The position numbers and the translations under genes are program-made. Below are positions 58,805 through 64,000 of a DNA stretch of 64,000 nt, piece after piece. The stretch spans positions 62,001-126,000 of the forward strand of contig SUZJ01000002.1 of NCBI GenBank assembly GCA_015059945.1, given 5' to 3'. Source of the DNA: Rikenellaceae bacterium. GTDB lineage: Bacteria; Bacteroidota; Bacteroidia; Bacteroidales; Rikenellaceae. The notes under the pieces were generated by a model, which did not search any database, was not told the origin of the DNA, and was given only the letters and a program-made list of their open reading frames with translations. How positions within the stretch are numbered: position 1 is the stretch's first letter; each line of letters begins with the position of its first letter.

Positions 58805-60145
58805 TTATTCAATAGGCAGTTTCAGGTCGCTGTTCCACTCGCCATCGGAGTAGATGATGGGGCGGTCGGGCTCGACACTCTTGAGCCACTCGTAGCACTT
58901 ATACATATTGTATCCGTCGCCCGAGGGGCCGCCCAAGCTGTATGCAATCACCGAGGGGTGACGCCTCGAACGCCACCAAGTGGCCTGCTGACGCTGCACA
59001 AACTCGCCCAACCACTCGGGGTTGTTGGCCAGCGTGCCATTGCGGCTCATATCGCCCTCTTTGGGGTCGGTGTTGATGTTGGCTTGGTCCACCACATAGA
59101 TACCCACGCGGTCGCAAATATCATAAAACCACCAAGGCTGGGGATAATCAACCAGTATGGTATTCTTGCCCTCTTTTTTGAAACGCTTTATGTCGGCCTC
59201 GGTGGTCTTGGCACTCTCGGCAGCGTTGTAGTAGACGGGCTTGATGTCTATGGCCTTGCCGTTGCGCAGTATCTGCTCACCATTGTGGGTGGTGCGACCA
59301 AAGCCCACCTTTATAGTCAGATACTCGGTTATGATGCGGTTGCGCTTGACATAGAACGTTACGTCGTAGAGCTTGGGGCTCTCGGCGCTCCATAGGCGCT
59401 CCATTGCACCGTAGATATTGGTCTTGAAGTTGAGGGTATCGAGTTGGCCGCGACCTGTGGCGGTAATATCTCGTATGTCGTAGTATTTGAGTTCTTTTTC
59501 GGGCGAGTAGATGTCGTATCCTACCGACACCTCCTCGGGAGCGCTACGGGTAGAGTTGATCACTACCATTACGCTCAGCACACCGTGCTGTCCGTTCTCG
59601 CTGGGCACAGCCTCTACGGCTATGTCGTGGATATGGATTGGGGGCTGCGAGTAGAGAAAGACCTCAGGCTTAGCGCCACATTCGGCCACCATTTCGGCAG
59701 GCCTGCGGTCGTTGTTGTTGATGGTGATGCAAATCTCGGTTGGCCCGTCGTTCAGATAGGCCGATATCTCAAACTCCGAGGGTGCATACTCGTCTTTGCA
59801 ACGCCCCACCTCTTTGCCGTTTACGCTTACGATGCGGCTGTTGCCACCCCCTCTGGTGTGCAGAAATACTGCCCTGTCGCGCCATACAAGGGGCAACTCT
59901 ACGCGATAGGTGTAGGTGCGATTGCCCTCGGCATCGGCCTGACTCTCTGCTACAAGTTTGCTTTCGAGGTCGATATAGCTCTTTTCGGCTGTGCGGTCGC
60001 CTTTCTCGGCCAGATTGCGTGTCGAGAAGGTAATCATCTCGTTGCGATAGGGGGCTACGTTGTGGTAGCCGGCAACGGCTTGTGCCGAGGCAGGGACTAA
60101 TGCTGCAAAGAGCAGTAACGATAGAACAGCTATTCTCTTAATCAT
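58805..60145 (-). CDS. GH2-like secreted protein without the catalytic glutamate
   Basis: 446 residues, signal peptide of about 22. A sugar-binding jelly-roll (about 25-170) and an immunoglobulin-like domain (about 175-280) are followed by a truncated TIM barrel. The segment RRHPSVIAYSLGGPSGDGYN aligns with the GH2 acid/base motif RNHPSVIIWSLGNESG; the NE pair is GP. The protein also ends before the region of the nucleophile glutamate. It therefore should not hydrolyse glycosides and may bind carbohydrate. About half a normal beta-galactosidase length, but the frame is clean and signal intact. Confidence 0.8.
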   Translation of the reverse strand: MIKRIAVLSLLLFAALVPASAQAVAGYHNVAPYRNEMITFSTRNLAEKGDRTAEKSYIDLESKLVAESQADAEGNRTYTYRVELPLVWRDRAVFLHTRGGGNSRIVSVNGKEVGRCKDEYAPSEFEISAYLNDGPTEICITINNNDRRPAEMVAECGAKPEVFLYSQPPIHIHDIAVEAVPSENGQHGVLSVMVVINSTRSAPEEVSVGYDIYSPEKELKYYDIRDITATGRGQLDTLNFKTNIYGAMERLWSAESPKLYDVTFYVKRNRIITEYLTIKVGFGRTTHNGEQILRNGKAIDIKPVYYNAAESAKTTEADIKRFKKEGKNTILVDYPQPWWFYDICDRVGIYVVDQANINTDPKEGDMSRNGTLANNPEWLGEFVQRQQATWWRSRRHPSVIAYSLGGPSGDGYNMYKCYEWLKSVEPDRPIIYSDGEWNSDLKLPIE

Positions 60146-60205
60146 CTTGTGGTGGGGTGGGTAAAGTTGTGTTTGTTTTGTTTGTTGGGGAGTCTGAATT
60201 TTTTT

Positions 60206-60251
60206 GAAAAAGCCGAGTCTTCGGGTCGCCTTGTGGGGCTCGAAGACTCGA
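60206..60251 (-). terminator. Terminator of tnaA
   Basis: On the minus strand CGAGTCTTCG pairs with CGAAGACTCG, followed by GCTTTTTC; located 38 bases after the tnaA stop. Confidence 0.7.
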
Positions 60252-60288
60252 CTTGGGGTGTTTTTATCTCCTTGCGGAGAAGGGCTGT

Positions 60289-61671
60289 TTAGCGCTCGAT
60301 TTTCTCGAGTTTAACAGTGAAGTGGCGCAAGATAGGAGCCTCCTCTACAATCTTGTAACCGGCGTTGATTTTGTCGGCCCTCGATTTGATGTTTTTCAGA
60401 GCGGCTGCAATAACGGCCATGTGGTTGTCGGTGTAAACCCTACGAGCAATAGCCAGACGGGTGAGCTCCAGGTCGCTGTAACGGTTCTCGCGAGTTACGG
60501 GGTCGCGGTCGGCCAGGATTGAGCCAATCTCGCAACCACGGATACCTGCCTCCAAGTAGAGCTCGATAGCCAGAGTCTGAGCCACAAACTCCTCTTTGGG
60601 TACGTTGGGCAGCATCTTCTTGGCGTCTACAAAGATTGCGTGGCCACCTGCGGGACGCTGGTAGGGGATGCCGTAGCGGTCGAGGAGCTTGCCGAGGTAG
60701 GCCACCTGACGCATACGAGCGTCGAGCTGCTCGAACTCGGTGTTCTCGTCAAGACCTACTGCCAGAGCGTTCATATCGCGACCTGCCAAACCACCATAGG
60801 TAACAAAGCCCTCATACATAATGCAGTAGCGTTTTGCCAGATCAAACTCCTCCTGGGTACGCATAGCGCAGAAACCACCCATATTCACCATACCGTCTTT
60901 CTTGGCCGAGATGGTCATCAGGTCGGCATACGAGAAGATCTCACGAACAATCTGTTTGATGGTCTTGCTGCCGTAGCCGGCCTCGCGTTTTTTGATAAAG
61001 TAGGCGTTCTCTGCAAAACGAGCCGAGTCGATGAGCAGTTTGATGCCATACTGGTGGCAGAGCTCCGAGGTCTCGCGGATGTTCTTCATCGAAACGGGCT
61101 GACCGCCTGCCGAGTTGTTGGTGATGGTCAGTACGCAGAAGGGGATGCGCTCTTTGGGGTATTTGTCAAATACGGCACGCAGCTTCTCAATATCAACCTC
61201 GCCCTTGAAGGGAATTTCGAGCTGGGTATCTTTTGCAGCGTCGATGGTGCAGTCGATAGCGGTAGCCTTGCGCGACTCGATGTGGCCTTTGGTGGTATCG
61301 AAGTGCGAGTTGCCGGGAACGATGTCGCCCTCTTTAACGAGTGCCGAGAAGAGTACGTTCTCAGCAGCGCGACCTTGGTGAGTAGGGATGAAGTACTCGA
61401 AACCGAAGATGTTCTGGATAGTTTTCTTCAGGTTGTAGTACGAGGTTGCACCTGCGTAGCTCTCGTCGCCGGTCATCAGTGCAGCCCACTGGTTGTCGCT
61501 CATCGAGCCTGTACCCGAGTCGGTCAGAAGGTCGATGTAAACCTGCTCTGCGGGCAGAGCGAACAGGTTGTAGTTAGCCTCTTTGATCCATTTCTCGCGC
61601 TGACGGCGGGTTGATGGTTTGATTGCTTCTACCGCTTTGATGCGATAGGGTTCTGCATAGGGAAGTTTCAT
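60289..61671 (-). CDS. tnaA: Tryptophanase
   Basis: PLP lyase giving indole, pyruvate and ammonia from tryptophan; 460 residues. The Schiff-base lysine is in LMTISAKKDGMVNMGGF. PTHQGRAAENVLFSAL and TNNSAGGQPVSMKNIRETSELC are typical of beta-eliminating lyases. LRHFTVKLEKI near the C-terminus keeps the tryptophanase-specific histidine (E. coli His463), where tyrosine phenol-lyase has Phe, so indole production is predicted. Codon bias suggests strong expression. No tnaC-like leader or transporter gene is adjacent. Confidence 0.95.
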   Translation of the reverse strand: MKLPYAEPYRIKAVEAIKPSTRRQREKWIKEANYNLFALPAEQVYIDLLTDSGTGSMSDNQWAALMTGDESYAGATSYYNLKKTIQNIFGFEYFIPTHQGRAAENVLFSALVKEGDIVPGNSHFDTTKGHIESRKATAIDCTIDAAKDTQLEIPFKGEVDIEKLRAVFDKYPKERIPFCVLTITNNSAGGQPVSMKNIRETSELCHQYGIKLLIDSARFAENAYFIKKREAGYGSKTIKQIVREIFSYADLMTISAKKDGMVNMGGFCAMRTQEEFDLAKRYCIMYEGFVTYGGLAGRDMNALAVGLDENTEFEQLDARMRQVAYLGKLLDRYGIPYQRPAGGHAIFVDAKKMLPNVPKEEFVAQTLAIELYLEAGIRGCEIGSILADRDPVTRENRYSDLELTRLAIARRVYTDNHMAVIAAALKNIKSRADKINAGYKIVEEAPILRHFTVKLEKIER

Positions 61672-61689
61672 AGTTTTGTAACTTTTTTG

Positions 61690-61803
61690 TGTTTGTTGGT
61701 TAATTATATTGTTTGTCTAAAGTCTAACGTCAAAGGTCTAACCGACCTAAGTCAAAAAGGTCTTTAAGGGCCTTGAAAATTTCTAATTCTCAATTCTCAA
61801 TTC
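61690..61803. repeat. Repeat tract between tnaA and the DUF4954-like gene
   Basis: GTCTAAA/GTCTAAC heptamers (61715-61744), a TTAAGG-type tract (61745-61776) and TCTCAAT heptamers that supply the stop (N, TGA) of the gene upstream. Confidence 0.82.
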
Positions 61804-63573
61804 TCAATTCCCTCCTCTCACTGCCTCGAAGTCGGCTTGGCGGTCGGCCTCGCTGGTCGAGTCGATGCCGTAGCCCACCTTGGCCACCTCGTCAAAATCT
61901 TTCATCTTGTCGGCCTCGGTAATCTCTTTCAGGCGATATTCGGCCTTCTGTCCTCGCACCAGTGCTACGGCTATATCTTGCTCTGTGGCAGGTCGTTGTA
62001 GTCTGTTTTCGAGTGCTCCGAGTGCCCAATCGTAGGCAAAATTACGATAATTTACCATAATTTCATCAAAAGCGGCCTCCAAATCTTCGGCCGAGGCAAT
62101 TTTGCCCTCGTCTACTCTCTCCAAAATGGCGTTCATCTGCGCCAGGGGCATAAACTGACCTGCGCAGTCAATCCACTCGCCCCTGCCATCAACTTTGGCC
62201 GTACACCCCTGGGCCAGTGCGTGGGCTATGTATTTGTCGGCGGCCGAGCGGTAGAGCTCTGCCCCCTGCCAAGCCGACTTGCGCGTGAGCTTCATACGGC
62301 CCCAGTTGATAATCTCGGGGCCATCTTCGGCTATCAAGTTGCCCAATATGTTGAGCGCTTTCAGAAAGCGACTGCCAACGTAGGGGTTGCACTCCTCGAA
62401 GTTGATGTTGTCCCTCTTGCTACCCACGCGACGGTCGCGGTTGGCCCACTTGCCCAGGTCGCGCACTGTGCCATAGCTCATCAGGTTGCGCCCAGGCATC
62501 AGATACGAGGCCCCCTCTTTGTCTACAAGGTACGAGTAGGGGAAGTCGTCGGTGTCGGCGTGGTTGCGGTGGCGCCCCACGATGACCGTGAAGGCTCCGT
62601 TGCGACAGGGCAACATTGTGTAGGCATCGCTGCCGAACTTAACACCCCTGAGGTGTATGCCCTGATGCACCGCACCTGTGCGGAAGAGGTGGTTGCTCTG
62701 GTTGGTGCCACTGCCCGCGTTGAAGAACGAGAAGAGGCCCGCAATCAACAGCGACGACGAGTGGTGCGACACCGTAAAGGGGCCCGCAAAGATGCTGCAC
62801 GCCTCGCAATTCTCCAGGTGCGAGTTGGCAAACATCAGCGAGTCGGTAGCCGTAAGGTTTTCGATTATAACGCTTTGGCCCACAAAGCAGCGGTGCAACA
62901 GCGAGCTATTGTCGATGTGGCTGCCGTCGCAGGCAATGAAGTCGTAGAGTTTGGCATCGATGCCCACCACAGCGGGCGAGGTGGGGGTTGAGAGAATGGT
63001 GCCGTTTGAGAGAATAGAGGCACCCACAACCCTGGCCGACTGGCCTATGCGCACATTGCGCACAATCTTGCAGTCGCTCACCACTGCACCCTCGCCAATG
63101 GTGCCCATATCGGAGCGCACACTCTCGGCATAGCGCAGGGCTATGGCTTCGAGCGCCTCGACAGTCTGGGGCCTGTGGCGGTAGAGAGCGGTGACATAGG
63201 CGGCCTGGGCGGTCAGCTGGTCGTAAATGCTTATGCTGCGGCCACCGTTCTCGTTGATGGTAGCCACCTTTGTGCCGTTGCCAAAAGTAGAGGATGTGTT
63301 GGTTTCGAGCACGCCTACGTTGATAATCTGCGCCTCGTCGAGAATGTTGTAGTTGGCTATGTATGAGCCGATATCTTTGATTGTTACCCCGCGACCTATA
63401 TTCACACGACCTTTGAAGCGGCAACGACAGATGTTGTCGGCCGTAAAGTCGTCAGTAACCTGTATGAGCGACCAATCTTCGGCGCTACAACCGTTGGCTT
63501 CGAGAACATCGATTTCGGCCAGCGAGAGCGCTCTGAGGGTCTTTTTACCTTCTAACTGCATCAAGTGGTTCAT
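61804..63573 (-). CDS. DUF4954-like left-handed beta-helix protein
   Basis: 589 residues, cytosolic. The middle (about 55-300) shows the repetitive I/V/G-x-x-x pattern of hexapeptide-repeat beta-helices (CRFKGRVNIGRGVTIKDIGSY, EGAVVSDCKIVRNVRIGQSARVVGASILSNG), as in nucleotidyl- or acyltransferases. The C-terminal part is helical. Length and start match the DUF4954 family of Bacteroidetes. A sugar-nucleotide role is plausible but not shown. The C-terminus ends VRGGN, with the stop from a repeat. Confidence 0.8.
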   Translation of the reverse strand: MNHLMQLEGKKTLRALSLAEIDVLEANGCSAEDWSLIQVTDDFTADNICRCRFKGRVNIGRGVTIKDIGSYIANYNILDEAQIINVGVLETNTSSTFGNGTKVATINENGGRSISIYDQLTAQAAYVTALYRHRPQTVEALEAIALRYAESVRSDMGTIGEGAVVSDCKIVRNVRIGQSARVVGASILSNGTILSTPTSPAVVGIDAKLYDFIACDGSHIDNSSLLHRCFVGQSVIIENLTATDSLMFANSHLENCEACSIFAGPFTVSHHSSSLLIAGLFSFFNAGSGTNQSNHLFRTGAVHQGIHLRGVKFGSDAYTMLPCRNGAFTVIVGRHRNHADTDDFPYSYLVDKEGASYLMPGRNLMSYGTVRDLGKWANRDRRVGSKRDNINFEECNPYVGSRFLKALNILGNLIAEDGPEIINWGRMKLTRKSAWQGAELYRSAADKYIAHALAQGCTAKVDGRGEWIDCAGQFMPLAQMNAILERVDEGKIASAEDLEAAFDEIMVNYRNFAYDWALGALENRLQRPATEQDIAVALVRGQKAEYRLKEITEADKMKDFDEVAKVGYGIDSTSEADRQADFEAVRGGN

Positions 63574-63666
63574 TTAGTAACCCACAAATGTAGCAAAAAT
63601 TTGGCAAAAGATGCCATTTTTGGTAGTTATTTTACATAGGTGGGCCATATTTCCGAAAAGATTTAA

Positions 63667-63674
63667 TACATTTG
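63667..63674 (+). promoter_or_regulatory. asnS -7 box
   Basis: TACATTTG fits TAnnTTTG, 32 bases before the asnS start. A weak TTTC at about 13 bases further upstream is the only -33 candidate. Confidence 0.6.
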
Positions 63675-63706
63675 CACAAATTCTAAAAGTAAGAACGAAT
63701 AAGACT

Positions 63707-64000
63707 ATGAAAAAAGTACGCATCGCAGAATTGCTTTCGACCGAGCCAAAAGGTCAGCAGGTAGAAGTTAAAGGTTGGGTCCGCACCAAACGCGGCAACA
63801 AAAACGTGGCTTTCATTGCGCTGAACGATGGCTCAACTATCAATAACATCCAGATTGTTGTAGACGTGGCACAGACCGACGAGGCTCTGCTCAAAGAGGT
63901 TACCACCGGTGCTTGCCTTTGCGTTACGGGCCTGCTGGTCGAGTCGGTTGGCTCGGGTCAGCCCGTTGAGGTTCAGGCTCGCGAGATTGAGATTTACGGC
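63707..64000 (+). CDS. asnS: Asparaginyl-tRNA synthetase (5' part)
   Basis: First 98 codons, frame open at the window edge. The anticodon-binding OB-fold is seen: [40 protein letters not shown] and [32 protein letters not shown]. AspRS has a similar domain, but the [16 protein letters not shown] stretch fits AsnRS. The catalytic class II domain lies beyond the window. Confidence 0.9.
   Translation, partial: MKKVRIAELLSTEPKGQQVEVKGWVRTKRGNKNVAFIALNDGSTINNIQIVVDVAQTDEALLKEVTTGACLCVTGLLVESVGSGQPVEVQAREIEIYG

Overview
The window is a stretch of chromosome from a member of the Bacteroidales, possibly a Rikenellaceae/Alistipes-like gut bacterium; the family is a guess. Support comes from the promoters, which fit the Bacteroidetes type (TTTG, about 19 bases, TAnnTTTG), from small families largely confined to this phylum (DUF4199, DUF4293, DUF4491, DUF4954-like), from a Bacteroidetes-type mraY with a long insertion, and from fermentative, anaerobic genes (glpAB, tnaA, CoA-transferase). 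Most genes look moderately GC-rich; about 50.9-53.4 kb is visibly AT-rich.

Layout. 0.2-9.8 kb: minus-strand division and cell-wall cluster rsmH-ftsL-ftsI-murE-mraY-murD-ftsW; mraZ is missing from its usual place and ispF lies upstream. 10.6-14.3 kb: pepD, a split chromate transporter pair, and an ECF sigma factor with a tiny downstream ORF. 14.6-26.7 kb: rsmE, a DUF6549-like protein, glpA-glpB, a glycosyltransferase, a DUF559 nuclease gene bounded by inverted repeats, a ClC protein, trpS, an ABC exporter and a cyclophilin lipoprotein. 26.7-32.2 kb: a DnaJ-type zinc protein, acyl-ACP thioesterase, small membrane and secreted proteins, a Na/Ca exchanger. 32.3-37.5 kb: aroC, a fused aroD-aroA, DAHP synthase-chorismate mutase, and mltG. 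37.5-50.9 kb: SRP RNA, tsaC, a DUF4199/GT2 pair, a lipoprotein peptide deformylase with a PAS protein, a CotH lipoprotein, a CoA-transferase, an aminotransferase, gcvH, mdh, def and ruvX. 50.9-53.4 kb: AT-rich accessory island with duplicated hairpins, three candidate structured RNAs (one behind a sigma-54-like promoter) and two small orphan genes. 53.4-64 kb: esterase, SPFH/NfeD pair, M64 peptidase, rlmH, a GH2-like protein lacking its catalytic glutamate, tnaA, a DUF4954-like protein and the start of asnS.

Two patterns cross the whole window. First, the gaps between genes are mosaics of a few repeat families: 7-base tandem units, an 81-base element in six copies, and palindrome-plus-hairpin elements whose hairpins change sequence while staying paired. 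One 7-base unit (ATTGAGA) often supplies the stop codon and last residues of the gene before it. Second, one palindromic family forms inverted repeats around a DUF559 nuclease gene, which looks like a small mobile or formerly mobile unit. The strongest candidates for something undescribed are this DUF559/repeat unit and the RNA-rich island at 50.9-53.4 kb.
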